Positions 16,203 to 24,449 of a stretch of DNA of 64,000 nt are shown here, piece by piece. This DNA comes from Oribacterium sinus. Its GTDB lineage: Bacteria; Bacillota; Clostridia; Lachnospirales; Lachnospiraceae. The stretch's first letter is position 1, and every line of letters starts with the position of its first letter. Under the pieces are notes generated by a model, which searched no databases, was not told the DNA's origin, and was given only the letters and a program-made list of their open reading frames with translations. Location of the stretch: assembly GCF_014202695.1 (NCBI RefSeq), contig NZ_JACHHH010000012.1:43350-107349 (forward strand). Reading direction: 5' to 3'. A program made the translations under genes and the position numbers.

Positions 16203-16777
16203 TCTCTGACGCTATCCTCGCTCGGCTTTTCATTGAAGCGTATACCTTCCACCCAAGTACCGGTTCCTGCCATCTTTTCCAGATTGGTTCCGCTGTCTCC
16301 CAGGCCTGAACTTGTGGAAGTACAGAAGGGAACCACTGTTTTCCCGGTGAAATCGTTGTTTTTAATAAAGTTGTTTACCACCCAAGAAGCCTCGCGCCAC
16401 CAGATAGGGTAACCGAACAGCACCACATCATACTCGTCCCAGTTTGGCACATCTGTAGAAACCAATTCGATATCTTGGAGTGAGGTGTCGTCATGCTCCC
16501 TATTTACCCGGCTTGAACGGTCTCTCCAGTTCAGGTCATCATCGGAGTATGAATCGACAGGAACAATCTCAAAGGTGTCAGCTTTCAATTCGTCTGCAAC
16601 AAAATCTGCAACTCTCTTCGTATTGCCGGAGCCGGAATAATAAACTACAATTGCTTTTCCGGTAAATTCCGTTTCGCTTTTTCCGGCAGATTCCGAATTG
16701 TTGTTGTTTGAAGTTCCACACGCCACCAATGTAAGCATCATTACGATGGCTAATAGAACAGGCCATATTTTTCTCAT
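16175..16777 (-). CDS. Flavodoxin-domain lipoprotein
   Basis: A 200-residue protein with AGGAGG before the ATG. A lipoprotein signal (LLAIVMMLTLVAC) is followed by an Asn/Ser linker and a flavodoxin domain: VVYYSGSGNTKRVADFVADE as the FMN phosphate loop and FGYPIWWREASWVVNNFI as the second loop. Surface-anchored flavodoxins are common in Clostridia and are thought to take part in extracytoplasmic electron transfer. The 3' end overlaps the start of the broken hydrolase frame. Confidence 0.88.
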   Translation of the reverse strand: MRKIWPVLLAIVMMLTLVACGTSNNNNSESAGKSETEFTGKAIVVYYSGSGNTKRVADFVADELKADTFEIVPVDSYSDDDLNWRDRSSRVNREHDDTSLQDIELVSTDVPNWDEYDVVLFGYPIWWREASWVVNNFIKNNDFTGKTVVPFCTSTSSGLGDSGTNLEKMAGTGTWVEGIRFNEKPSEDSVREWVRGLGLE

Positions 16778-16796
16778 TTTTAACCTCCTTGGCATA

Positions 16797-16890
16797 TCAG
16801 GGCATACGCTCCTCGACCGTCTTCACAAACCTCTCCACCATGTTAGGGTCATAGTGTGAGAAGAAACTGTTCTGTTTCTTATTCCATCGT
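16797..16890 (-). pseudogene. Decayed open frame of unknown family
   Basis: An AGGAGG and ATG near 16890 are followed at once by a stop (ATG GAA TAA), while another frame reads NSFFSHYDPNMVERFVKTVE to a stop at 16797. This looks like a gene start fused to a gene end by deletion. I do not recognise the family. Confidence 0.35.
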
Positions 16891-16981
16891 AAAGTCCTCC
16901 TTTCAAAAATAGCGGTTTATTCCTCAACCCTGTTTTAAGTATAAAAAAAGAAACCTCAAACAGAAGTCTCTCTTCGGAAAG

Positions 16982-17007
16982 AAGTTTGTACCAAAAGGTA
17001 TAAACTT
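16982..17007. repeat. Inverted repeat across the LysR stop codon
   Basis: An 11-bp stem (AAGTTTGTACC / GGTATAAACTT, one mismatch) with a 4-base AAAA loop overlaps the TAA stop at 17006-17008. It may act as part of the terminator for the LysR gene, although no long U-run follows immediately. Confidence 0.5.
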
Positions 17008-17896
17008 AAACGATCTCTTTTAATGCTGTTAGGAATTGTTTCACTTTTTTATCCGGGGTTCTGGAGTACATCAAACCGTATGGCATATCATGCTTCCAGC
17101 ACATGCGGACAGTCTTTAGGAGTGGGTGTACTGTTTTCCATCGCTCAGTGGTAATAAGAAGCCTGCCGCCGTTCTCACATTCATTGAAAACACCTGTGTT
17201 ATAGAGCGGAAAATCTACGATTTTTACCTGCGGATGATTGGTGACAAGGTATTCGCGCAGTGCATCCATGCTGCCCATACTGCCCGGGGAAAGCATCATC
17301 AGTTCCTGCCCATACAGATCTTTGATTGCCAAGCGTTTTTTCTGTGCAAGAGGATGATTAACCGAAAAAGCCACGCATAGCTTGTCCCGTGTCAGTTCAA
17401 TACCATTACATTCGCGGTACATTAACAGTTTCTCATCGAACAGACCCGCGACCACATCGATGGTTTCGCCGAGATTTTTCAGGATCATCCGGGCATTCTC
17501 AGGCGTATTATCGAAAGGTACAAGCTGAAATTTCAGCCCCGGCAAGATCTCGGACAGTTTCGGCCATAGTTCCACAAGTACTTCCGCAGGTGTCATAGGC
17601 GACGTGCCGATGCGGATAATGTGTCCGTCACTCTTCATGGAAGAGATGGCTCTTGATGCGACTTCACGGCTCATCCTGATCAGTTCCGGCGCATCCTTCT
17701 TTAAGGATTCACCGGCTTTTGTCAGCTTTAACCCTCTGTGTGTTCTTTCAAAAAGACGAACGCCAAGTTCATTCTCTAAGAGATTTATCTGCTTGATGAC
17801 CGCAGACGGCGTGATGTACCTGGCTTCGGCCGCTTTGGAGAAGCTCCCAAGCTCCGCCACCTGCAGGAATAAATCCAGGTGTGGATCATACAGCAT
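17006..17896 (-). CDS. LysR-family transcriptional regulator
   Basis: A 296-residue LysR protein starting at the ATG behind AGGTGAG; a GTG three codons upstream is less likely. The DNA-binding domain reads FSKAAEARYITPSAVIKQIN followed by LLENELGVRLFERTHRGLKL. The rest is the effector-binding domain. Its start overlaps the end of the TMEM175-like gene by 11 bases, implying translational coupling, so the regulator and channel are probably expressed together. The target is unknown; the flavodoxin lipoprotein genes lie immediately downstream. Confidence 0.92.
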   Translation of the reverse strand: MLYDPHLDLFLQVAELGSFSKAAEARYITPSAVIKQINLLENELGVRLFERTHRGLKLTKAGESLKKDAPELIRMSREVASRAISSMKSDGHIIRIGTSPMTPAEVLVELWPKLSEILPGLKFQLVPFDNTPENARMILKNLGETIDVVAGLFDEKLLMYRECNGIELTRDKLCVAFSVNHPLAQKKRLAIKDLYGQELMMLSPGSMGSMDALREYLVTNHPQVKIVDFPLYNTGVFNECENGGRLLITTERWKTVHPLLKTVRMCWKHDMPYGLMYSRTPDKKVKQFLTALKEIV

Positions 17897-18479
17897 CGAT
17901 CTCACCTAGTTTCTTGTTTTTTCGATTCACTATATGGGGAAGGAAGGTCACCACACACCCTGCCAGAATAACTGCAAACATGTTAATCGGCGGATAAACA
18001 AAGATTGCAAGAACAATGCCAATCGCCTTAATAATCAGGTCAGCCGCAACGATTTTCCGGTTACTATAGTCCAACGCGCTCGTCGAACCATTAGCCCTTG
18101 CGACCGCTCGCCCAAGCGCCATGTTGGATAGTGAAACACATATCACTATCACGCTGTAAAACATCTGTGCAAAAAGGCTTGTGAAGTGGTTGCTCACAAA
18201 GTCTGTCACATACGGGAAGAAAGAGGCAAAAAACAGCATGATGATGCTCCACCAGATCACCTTGTTGTCTATCTTCTCGATCCTGTGCCAATGGTTATGC
18301 ATATTCACCCACATAGCGCCAAGCCAGAAGAAGGAAATCGTATAGGAGAAGAAATGCGACCTGAGTGCCCAAAGCGATGCCCAGTCAGCTGTCTCCGGTT
18401 TCTCAAGTTCCAGCACCAATATTGTCATGATGATCGCCAATATTGCATCCGTAAATGCAGTGAGTCTTTCTTTGCTCAT
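17886..18479 (-). CDS. TMEM175-family (DUF1211) potassium channel-like membrane protein
   Basis: A 197-residue membrane protein with six predicted helices. It begins RLTAFTDAILAIIMTILVLE, the signature first helix (RxxAFxDAxxAI) of bacterial TMEM175 proteins, and continues FFWLGAMWVNMHNHWHRIEK, the conserved helix 3 region. Characterised bacterial members are tetrameric potassium-permeable channels. The next gene, a LysR regulator, overlaps its end. Confidence 0.85.
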   Translation of the reverse strand: MSKERLTAFTDAILAIIMTILVLELEKPETADWASLWALRSHFFSYTISFFWLGAMWVNMHNHWHRIEKIDNKVIWWSIIMLFFASFFPYVTDFVSNHFTSLFAQMFYSVIVICVSLSNMALGRAVARANGSTSALDYSNRKIVAADLIIKAIGIVLAIFVYPPINMFAVILAGCVVTFLPHIVNRKNKKLGEIDAV

Positions 18480-18627
18480 TTTTCAGCAGCCCCTTTCTTC
18501 TTCACTACCTATTAATACTGAATATTTTAAGATATAAGGGTGGAATCACCCTTATATCTCTTCTTTCCAAGTATATCAGGCAACTCTTAATAGTACTATG
18601 ATTAAAACTGTAGAAATTGCAAAAACA

Positions 18628-18945
18628 TCAAAGAATAAATCTTTTATAGCCATTAGGCCCTATAACCGTCTTGTCTAAACCCATATCTAGTAAAAGTGAC
18701 GATTTTCTATTTTCTTTAAAATCAAGAACATAAACATTAAAATTTAATTTTTTAAATGGCCTTATCCTTTTTTTGAATTGGTCTTGGTTCTCTTCCAGGT
18801 CTTTTTTTTTCAATAAATTCAATCTTTACTTTTGGCAGAAGTATTATCCTATCTGGTATTCCTGTCATTGATGGGGATGTAAATTTAAGACAAAGCCCTC
18901 TATTCACTTTTATCTTATCAAATAAACTTGATTCTTAACACCATC
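18628..18945 (-). pseudogene. Phage relic: VRR-NUC nuclease fused to the start of an SNF2 helicase
   Basis: In one frame, from about 18945: GLCLKFTSPSMTGIPDRIIL, then KVKIEFIEKKRPGREPRPIQ, which is the VRR-NUC nuclease core (GxPDR, ExK and RPxQ motifs). After an A-rich frameshift the second frame gives LNFNVYVLDF, the end of that domain, followed by SLLLDMGLDKTVI, which resembles the Walker A region of phage SNF2 helicases (LxLDMGLGKTVI) with one Gly replaced by Asp. VRR-NUC next to an SNF2 helicase is a standard phage gene order. The remnant is AT-rich. Confidence 0.65.
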
Positions 18946-18949
18946 TCAA

Positions 18950-19140
18950 AGTTTTAGCCCATTAAATCCATTGGATAAAAGTGCAGAATAAAAATCGGTT
19001 GTAAACCTTACATAGTCACTAGTTTTTAAAACAATAGGCCCTATATTCTTGCGAAAAACTTCTCCAGATTTTTCTTAATAAGATGAATCAATTACACAAC
19101 TTTCATTTAAATAAATCTACAAATTTTGAGTAAAGTTCCT
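18950..19140 (-). other. AT-rich stretch with a decayed open frame
   Basis: Between the phage relic and the copper operon, one minus-strand frame reads EVFRKNIGPIVLKTSDYVRF then TTDFYSALLSNGF and stops near 18952. It has no start codon with a ribosome binding site and no family I recognise. The segment shares the low GC of the copper operon. Confidence 0.3.
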
Positions 19141-19158
19141 GAAGTGAATTAAAAAGAC

Positions 19159-19187
19159 TTGACATATTTCGTTTACAATAGTAGACT
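19159..19187 (+). promoter_or_regulatory. Promoter of copY-copB
   Basis: TTGACA (19159-19164) is followed after 17 bases by TAGACT (19182-19187). The -10 element lies inside the first operator, so bound repressor would occlude it. Confidence 0.7.
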
Positions 19188-19219
19188 TGCTTTGAGCATA
19201 TTTGTTTACTTCTGTAGAC
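19171..19219. promoter_or_regulatory. Two CopY-type operators
   Basis: The near-palindrome GTTTAC-N4-GTAGAC occurs twice, at 19171-19186 and 19204-19219. Their centres are 33 bp apart, close to three helical turns, so two repressor dimers could bind the same face. The first overlaps the -10 box, the second lies just before the ribosome binding site. Paired operators upstream of copY are known from enterococci; the sequence here resembles the BlaI/CopY-type TACA-N2-TGTA class only loosely. Confidence 0.75.
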
Positions 19220-19237
19220 AACGAAGGAGAAAGGAAA

Positions 19238-19687
19238 ATGAGCACAATAGAATTTAATACTTTTATCACAGATGCTGAATGGGAGGTCATGCGTGTAGTT
19301 TGGGCAAATGATCGAGTAACTAGTAAAAAAATCATTTCCGTATTGAAAGAAAAAATGGATTGGACACCATCCACTATCAAAACGATCTTAGGTCGATTAG
19401 TTGAAAAAGGCGTACTAAATACAGAGCCAGAAGGTAGAAAGTTTATTTACACTGCCAATATTGAAGAGAAAGAAGCCGTAAGGAATTATGTAGAAGATAT
19501 TTTTAACCGTATTTGCAATAAGAAAGTCGGAAATGTAATAGGAAGCATCATTGAAGATCATGTTTTAAGCTTCGATGATATAGATCGACTAGAAAAAATA
19601 TTAGAGATGAAAAAATCTTTCGCAGTAGAAGAAGTGGATTGCAATTGTCCAGAAGGACAATGCGAATGTCATTTACATCATCATTAA
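19238..19687 (+). CDS. copY: CopY-type copper-responsive repressor
   Basis: A 149-residue BlaI/MecI-family winged-helix protein (TDAEWEVMRVVWANDRVTSK then WTPSTIKTILGRLVEKGVL). The C-terminus carries CNCPEGQCEC (residues 135-144), the CxCxxxxCxC motif by which CopY binds Zn(II) or Cu(I), plus a His-rich end (HLHHH). In known systems the zinc form represses and copper displaces zinc to release DNA. It is the first gene of an operon with copB, 19 bases apart, and two operators precede it, so autoregulation is very likely. An in-frame extension to 19202 would run through the operator and lacks a ribosome binding site. Confidence 0.93.
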   Translation: MSTIEFNTFITDAEWEVMRVVWANDRVTSKKIISVLKEKMDWTPSTIKTILGRLVEKGVLNTEPEGRKFIYTANIEEKEAVRNYVEDIFNRICNKKVGNVIGSIIEDHVLSFDDIDRLEKILEMKKSFAVEEVDCNCPEGQCECHLHHH

Positions 19688-19706
19688 GCATAAGGAGGAA
19701 TTTAAA

Positions 19707-21911
19707 ATGAATAATGACAACAGATATTCGTCCCATAATCACCATGATTATGACTACATGGATAAGTTAAAACACGAGCATGGAATCACAGATGAACATG
19801 GAGACCATAATGATAAACATCAAGAACATCATGCTGGGCATGATCACAGTGGGCACAGTGGGCATGACCACAGCGGGCACAGTGGGCATGATCACAGCGG
19901 GCACAGTGGGCATGATCACAGCGGGCATGATCACAGTGGGCATGATCACAGCGGACACAGTGGGCATGCCCACCATCATCACGGAAGCTTTAAGGAACTT
20001 TTCTTAAAGTCATTGCCACTAGGAATCATTATTATGCTCTTATCCCCTATGCATGGATTTGAACTACCATTCCAGTTTACTTTTCCATATTCTGATATTG
20101 TAGTAGCTATTTTATCTACTATATTAATTATTTATGGTGGACGTCCATTCTATCAAGGTGCAGTTGATGAATTTAAACAAAAAGAACCTGGAATGATGGC
20201 ACTCGTTTCTTTAGGTTTAAGTGTTTCATATTTATACAGTATTTATGCTGTGATCATTACCTACGTAACGGGTGAACACGTGATGGACTTTTTCTTTGAA
20301 TTTGCTTCATTACTATTAATCATGCTATTAGGTCACTGGATTGAGATGAAAGCTATTGGAGAAGCAGGAGACGCACAAGCAGAATTGGCTAAGTTAGTGC
20401 CGAAAGATGCTCACGTTGTATTAGAAGACGATTCAATTGAAACACGACCAGTTGCTGACTTAAAGGTAGGTGATTTAATTCGTGTTCAAGCCGGAGAAAA
20501 TGTGCCAGCAGACGGGATTATCGAGCGTGGCGAATCACGTTTAAATGAAGCTCTTCTAACCGGGGAGTCAAAAGCAGTAAAAAAAGGCCCTGGCGATGAA
20601 GTAATCGGGGGCTCAACAAATGGAGACGGGGTTCTTTATATTAAAGTGCTTGAGACAGGTGATCAATCCTTTATCTCTCAAGTACAGACTTTAATTAGCC
20701 AAGCTCAAAGTCAGCCTTCCAGGGCAGAAAATATTGCGCAAAAGGTTGCAGGGTGGCTCTTCTATATTGCTGTTATTGTCGCGCTAATTGCTTTTGTAGT
20801 GTGGATGATTATTGGAGATATCCCAACGGCAGTTATATTTACTATTACTACATTAGTTATTGCTTGTCCGCACGCATTGGGTCTGGCTATTCCATTGGTA
20901 ACCGCCCGTAGCACAAGCTTAGGAGCTAGCCGTGGCTTACTAGTAAAAGACCGCCAAGCCTTAGAAATAGCTCAAGATGCAGATGTGATAATTTTAGATA
21001 AAACGGGTACTTTAACAACTGGTGAATTTAAAGTATTAGATGTAAAACTTCTTAATGACAAATATACAAAAGAGGAAATCATTGCCTTACTGTCAGGTAT
21101 TGAAGGAGGTTCTAGCCACCCGATTGCCCAATCAATTGTAAGTTTCGCCGACGAGCAAGGTATACGTCCAGCATCTTTTGATTCGATTGATGTGATTTCC
21201 GGTTCTGGAGTAGAGGGTAAAGCAGGTGGGCACCGTTACCAATTAATCAGTCAAAAAGCCTATGGACGTAATATTGATATGGATATTCCAAAAGGAGCAA
21301 CTCTTAGTGTCTTAGTAGAAAACGATGATGCCATTGGTGCTGTAGCTTTAGGGGACGAATTAAAACCAACGAGTAAAGAGTTAATTAAAGCTCTTAAAAA
21401 GAACAATATTCAACCAATTATGGCAACAGGTGATAATGAAAAAGCGGCTCAAGGCGCGGCAGAAGATTTAGGGATTGAATATAGATCAAATCAATCTCCA
21501 CAAGACAAATATGAGTTAGTTAAAACACTTAAAGATGAAGGAAAGAAAGTTATCATGGTAGGTGATGGTGTAAATGATGCTCCTTCTCTTGCCTTAGCAG
21601 ATGTTGGTATAGCTATAGGTGCTGGAACTCAAGTTGCATTGGATTCAGCTGATGTCATATTGACTCAATCCGATCCGGGAGATATTGAATCATTCATTGA
21701 ATTAGCACACAAAACAACTCGTAAAATGAAACAAAACCTATTTTGGGGAGCTGGTTATAACTTTATAGCTATCCCTCTAGCTGCAGGAATTTTGGCTCCT
21801 ATTGGTATCACATTAAGCCCTGCATTAGGAGGAATCCTAATGTCTGTGTCAACAGTCATCGTCGCCATTAATGCTATGTTATTAAGTTTAGATCCAAAAA
21901 ATAACGGTTAA
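19707..21911 (+). CDS. copB: Copper-exporting P1B-type ATPase, CopB class
   Basis: A 734-residue P-type ATPase. The N-terminus (to about residue 95) is a histidine-rich metal-binding tail with GHDHSGHS repeats instead of CxxC domains. The membrane metal site is CPH (Cys387), the CopB/P1B-3 signature. The actuator has LLTGES, the phosphorylation site DKTGTLTTG (Asp431), the nucleotide domain an HP motif in GGSSHPIAQ, and the hinge GDGVNDAP. It exports copper (Cu+ or Cu2+) from the cytoplasm. Ribosome binding site AGGAGG. Codon use is AT-rich and unlike the chromosome downstream, which with the phage relic suggests acquisition from a bacillus- or enterococcus-like donor. Confidence 0.95.
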   Translation: MNNDNRYSSHNHHDYDYMDKLKHEHGITDEHGDHNDKHQEHHAGHDHSGHSGHDHSGHSGHDHSGHSGHDHSGHDHSGHDHSGHSGHAHHHHGSFKELFLKSLPLGIIIMLLSPMHGFELPFQFTFPYSDIVVAILSTILIIYGGRPFYQGAVDEFKQKEPGMMALVSLGLSVSYLYSIYAVIITYVTGEHVMDFFFEFASLLLIMLLGHWIEMKAIGEAGDAQAELAKLVPKDAHVVLEDDSIETRPVADLKVGDLIRVQAGENVPADGIIERGESRLNEALLTGESKAVKKGPGDEVIGGSTNGDGVLYIKVLETGDQSFISQVQTLISQAQSQPSRAENIAQKVAGWLFYIAVIVALIAFVVWMIIGDIPTAVIFTITTLVIACPHALGLAIPLVTARSTSLGASRGLLVKDRQALEIAQDADVIILDKTGTLTTGEFKVLDVKLLNDKYTKEEIIALLSGIEGGSSHPIAQSIVSFADEQGIRPASFDSIDVISGSGVEGKAGGHRYQLISQKAYGRNIDMDIPKGATLSVLVENDDAIGAVALGDELKPTSKELIKALKKNNIQPIMATGDNEKAAQGAAEDLGIEYRSNQSPQDKYELVKTLKDEGKKVIMVGDGVNDAPSLALADVGIAIGAGTQVALDSADVILTQSDPGDIESFIELAHKTTRKMKQNLFWGAGYNFIAIPLAAGILAPIGITLSPALGGILMSVSTVIVAINAMLLSLDPKNNG
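19828..19970 (+). repeat. Tandem repeat encoding Gly-His-Asp-His-Ser-Gly-His-Ser
   Basis: A 24-bp unit coding GHDHSGHS and a shorter 12- to 15-bp variant (GHDHS) are repeated in the 5' part of copB. The near-identity at DNA level indicates recent expansion by slippage; copy number should vary among strains and changes the number of metal-binding His residues without breaking the frame. Confidence 0.85.
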
Positions 21912-21939
21912 CAGATCGAATGATTGAAACTCCTTAAAG

Positions 21940-21980
21940 TATCAAGATACAATAGTTTTACAGGAGAAAAAGAGATGTAA
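21940..21980 (+). other. Vestigial gene start downstream of copB
   Basis: AGGAGA followed by an ATG and an immediate TAA (ATGTAA, near 21975) sits between copB and the terminator. This resembles the start of a third operon gene (a copper chaperone such as copZ would be expected) removed by deletion. No chaperone gene is present. Confidence 0.35.
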
Positions 21981-21995
21981 GTACTGGCTCTTTGT

Positions 21996-22042
21996 AAAAT
22001 CGTGTTGGTAGAAGTAGACGATTTTTCTACCAACACGATTTT
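21996..22042 (+). terminator. Terminator of the copYB operon
   Basis: An 18-bp perfect inverted repeat (21996-22013 and 22025-22042) with an 11-base loop, ending in a T-run. It is unusually long for a simple terminator and is symmetrical enough to work in both directions, also serving the minus-strand methyltransferase gene that ends at 22115. Confidence 0.85.
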
Positions 22043-22114
22043 TAATTTATTATAGAACTGATTTCTTTTAAAATCCTAAAAGCACCTATTTCAACACTTT
22101 TATAACTTGTTATT

Positions 22115-23857
22115 CTATTTTCTTGACAATAATACCACCGTCTCCACATGCCCCGTCCTCGGGAAGTTATCAATTCCCACCCATTTCTCCAGCGTATATC
22201 CACCTTCTCTTAGATACTTAATATCTCTCGCCAGACTTCCTGTGTCACAGCTCACATAGACAATACGCTTCGGGCTTAATTCCAATACAGCGGAAAGACA
22301 AGCTTCATCACAGCCTTTTCTGGGGGGATCCAGGGAAACCACATCTACCAGATTTCCCACATCCTTGCCTTCTCTCTTCTGTCCTTCCACCCACTCGGGA
22401 AGGACTTCCTCTGCGGCTCCCACATAGAATTCTGTATTATGGAGACCGTTCTTTTCCGCATTTTTCTTAGCATTCTCAATGGCTTCCGGAACGATTTCCA
22501 GTCCGTAAACCTGCTTGGCCTTTTGGGCAAGAAATAGGGAAATGGTGCCGATTCCGCAGTAACAGTCCCAAACGGTTTCTTCTCCTGTAAGGGCTGCATA
22601 TTCAAGAGCTTTCCCATAGATTTTCTCGGTCTGGGCAGGATTCACCTGATAAAATGAAGGCACGGAAATAGAGAAGCTCAGCTCCCCGATTTTATCCTCT
22701 ATGCTGTCTTTTCCGTAAATACAAAGGGTCTCTCTTCCTAAAATGGCGTTGCCGCTACCTTCGTTGATATTCACGCAAAGACCGACAATACTTCCTTGAG
22801 CTGTCCCATTTTTCCCGTAATACACATTTACTTGGCTTTGTACCCCCATTCCACAGGAAACATCTTCCCCTCTCTGTAAACCGCCTTCTTCAACTCTTAG
22901 CGATAGCCCCTCCAGCTTCTCCCACAGCTCTTTTCCATGGGGCAGGCTCTTTCCGTTTAATACAAGGCAAAGCAGGATTTCTCCGGTAGAAAAGCCCTTT
23001 CTTAGGAAAATATGCCGAAGCAGACCCTTCCCTGTTTCTTCCTCATAGCCGGAAATCTTGTATTCCTTTGCCCATTCCTTGATGCACTCTAAAATCAAAG
23101 GATTCTCTGCGCTGTTAATCAGGCAGTCCTCGGTTTCGATAATGCGGTGGCTATGGAAGCCGTAAAATCCCATACTAAGATCAGAAGATTTTTCTTTAGC
23201 TTCTATTTTATTCTTTCCAGGCCACTTCCCGTCCACTTTCCAATCCGAAACAGAAGTTGACCCTCCACTTCTTATTTCCTTCCTACTCTGCACCGGATAC
23301 TGGGCTTTATTCCTATAGCGAGATAGAACCCCGCCCAGAATTCCCTCTTTTTTCCTCTCAACTTCTTCCGGAGAAAGTCCGGCAATACGAATCAGGCTTT
23401 GGGCGATTCTATCTTCTTTCCATGCCAGCTCTTTTTCATAGGATAAATGCTGTAGCTGGCAGCCTCCGCATTTTCCCGCTACAGGACAAAGGGGTGTAAT
23501 GCGGTAAGGGGATGCTTCCAGAAGCTTCTCCACCTTGGCATAAGCATAATTCTTTTTTGCCTTTAAAATCCTGGCTTCTACCTTATCTCCCATCACGCTG
23601 TCTTTCACGAAAAAAACCAAGCCGTCTTTTTTTCCGACGCCCTGGCCTTCCTCTGTCAAATCTGTTATTTCCAGCGTAATCAAATCATTCTTTTGGAGAG
23701 AATGCTCTTTATTCCTCAACTTAGTTTTTTCGGAACTATTTTTTTCTGATTTTCTTTGATTAGACTTATTCTTCTCGGACTTGTGTTCCTCGGTCATATT
23801 TTTTCCTAACTTAGTTTTGGCAAACGTATTTTTTCCTGACACTATTTTCCCCTGCAT
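22115..23857 (-). CDS. 23S rRNA (uracil-5-)-methyltransferase, RumA/RlmD family
   Basis: A 580-residue RNA m5U methyltransferase. Residues 1-50 are a Lys/Ser/Glu-rich tail; a TRAM domain follows (VFFVKDSVMGDKVEARIL). Cys124, Cys130 and Cys133 (CPVAGKCGGC) with a later Cys form the 4Fe-4S site of this family. The SAM domain has VWDCYCGIGTISLFLAQKAK, then SLDPPRKGCDEA and YVSCDTGSLARDI with the catalytic Cys. It transfers methyl groups from SAM to uracil in 23S rRNA; family assignment cannot distinguish RlmC, RlmD or RlmCD. An alternative start at residue 21 is possible. It marks the beginning of the chromosome-like half. Confidence 0.93.
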   Translation of the reverse strand: MQGKIVSGKNTFAKTKLGKNMTEEHKSEKNKSNQRKSEKNSSEKTKLRNKEHSLQKNDLITLEITDLTEEGQGVGKKDGLVFFVKDSVMGDKVEARILKAKKNYAYAKVEKLLEASPYRITPLCPVAGKCGGCQLQHLSYEKELAWKEDRIAQSLIRIAGLSPEEVERKKEGILGGVLSRYRNKAQYPVQSRKEIRSGGSTSVSDWKVDGKWPGKNKIEAKEKSSDLSMGFYGFHSHRIIETEDCLINSAENPLILECIKEWAKEYKISGYEEETGKGLLRHIFLRKGFSTGEILLCLVLNGKSLPHGKELWEKLEGLSLRVEEGGLQRGEDVSCGMGVQSQVNVYYGKNGTAQGSIVGLCVNINEGSGNAILGRETLCIYGKDSIEDKIGELSFSISVPSFYQVNPAQTEKIYGKALEYAALTGEETVWDCYCGIGTISLFLAQKAKQVYGLEIVPEAIENAKKNAEKNGLHNTEFYVGAAEEVLPEWVEGQKREGKDVGNLVDVVSLDPPRKGCDEACLSAVLELSPKRIVYVSCDTGSLARDIKYLREGGYTLEKWVGIDNFPRTGHVETVVLLSRK

Positions 23858-23872
23858 ATATTTCTCTGGCTG

Positions 23873-23950
23873 TTATCTGTTCTTTCCTGATAATCCCACA
23901 AAAAGGCTTATCCCTATAGCTATTCCAAAAATCACAAAAATAATCAGCAT
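23873..23950 (-). CDS. 25-residue single-helix membrane peptide
   Basis: An AGGAGAAA ribosome binding site precedes an ATG opening a 25-codon frame that is one hydrophobic helix (IIFVIFGIAIGISLFVGLSG) with a basic end (KNR). It lies 15 bases upstream of the methyltransferase. Size and design resemble the small membrane peptides common in Clostridia; there is no functional evidence. Confidence 0.5.
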   Translation of the reverse strand: MLIIFVIFGIAIGISLFVGLSGKNR

Positions 23951-24077
23951 ATTTTTCTCCTATAGGCTAAGACTCTATCCAACTCCCTCTGTGCTAAAGC
24001 TCCATCCAATTCTCTCCGTACTAAAAAGCTCTGTCCAACTCCCTATGCACTGAAGTTCCATCCAATTCCGTCTTTCT

Positions 24078-24449
24078 CTACCACTTCAAAATCAAACTTA
24101 AGAGACTCAAAAAAGGGAGTGTCCCTTGCTTTAGGAGAATCATCTTATCCGAGCTAATGGCTCCGTATACCGCCACCAAAAACATGATGCTGCATAGCAC
24201 AAGGCAAAGCTCCACATTGGCACCGGGACTGAACATACCGTAAAGAAGAGCAAGACCCAGCAGACCGTTATAAATTCCCTGATTTTTAAATAGAGTGTTG
24301 ATATTTTTATTTCTTAGTTCTCGAACCGACATTTTGAAAACTCGAGAAGTGCTGTCGCTGTCAGTCATAAAGGTTTCCAAAAGCATGATGTATAAAAACA
24401 ATCCTGCCGTAGCACTCATCAGGATTTTCTGGACTGTGGTGATTTCCAT
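24078..24449 (-). CDS. Possible independently translated DUF1304 protein
   Basis: The internal ATG (MEITTVQKILMS) lies seven bases after AGGGAGAAA and begins a complete 123-residue DUF1304-type protein of normal length for that family. It shares frame with the lysozyme fusion, so either both products are made or the upstream stop codon was lost. This is listed as an alternative product, not a separate locus. Confidence 0.5.
   Translation of the reverse strand: MEITTVQKILMSATAGLFLYIMLLETFMTDSDSTSRVFKMSVRELRNKNINTLFKNQGIYNGLLGLALLYGMFSPGANVELCLVLCSIMFLVAVYGAISSDKMILLKQGTLPFLSLLSLILKW

Noticed and set aside
24078..24449. Assembly error creating the lysozyme/DUF1304 fusion
   Set aside because: Not excluded, but both parts are in the same frame with no homopolymer near the join, so an error is not the simplest reading.
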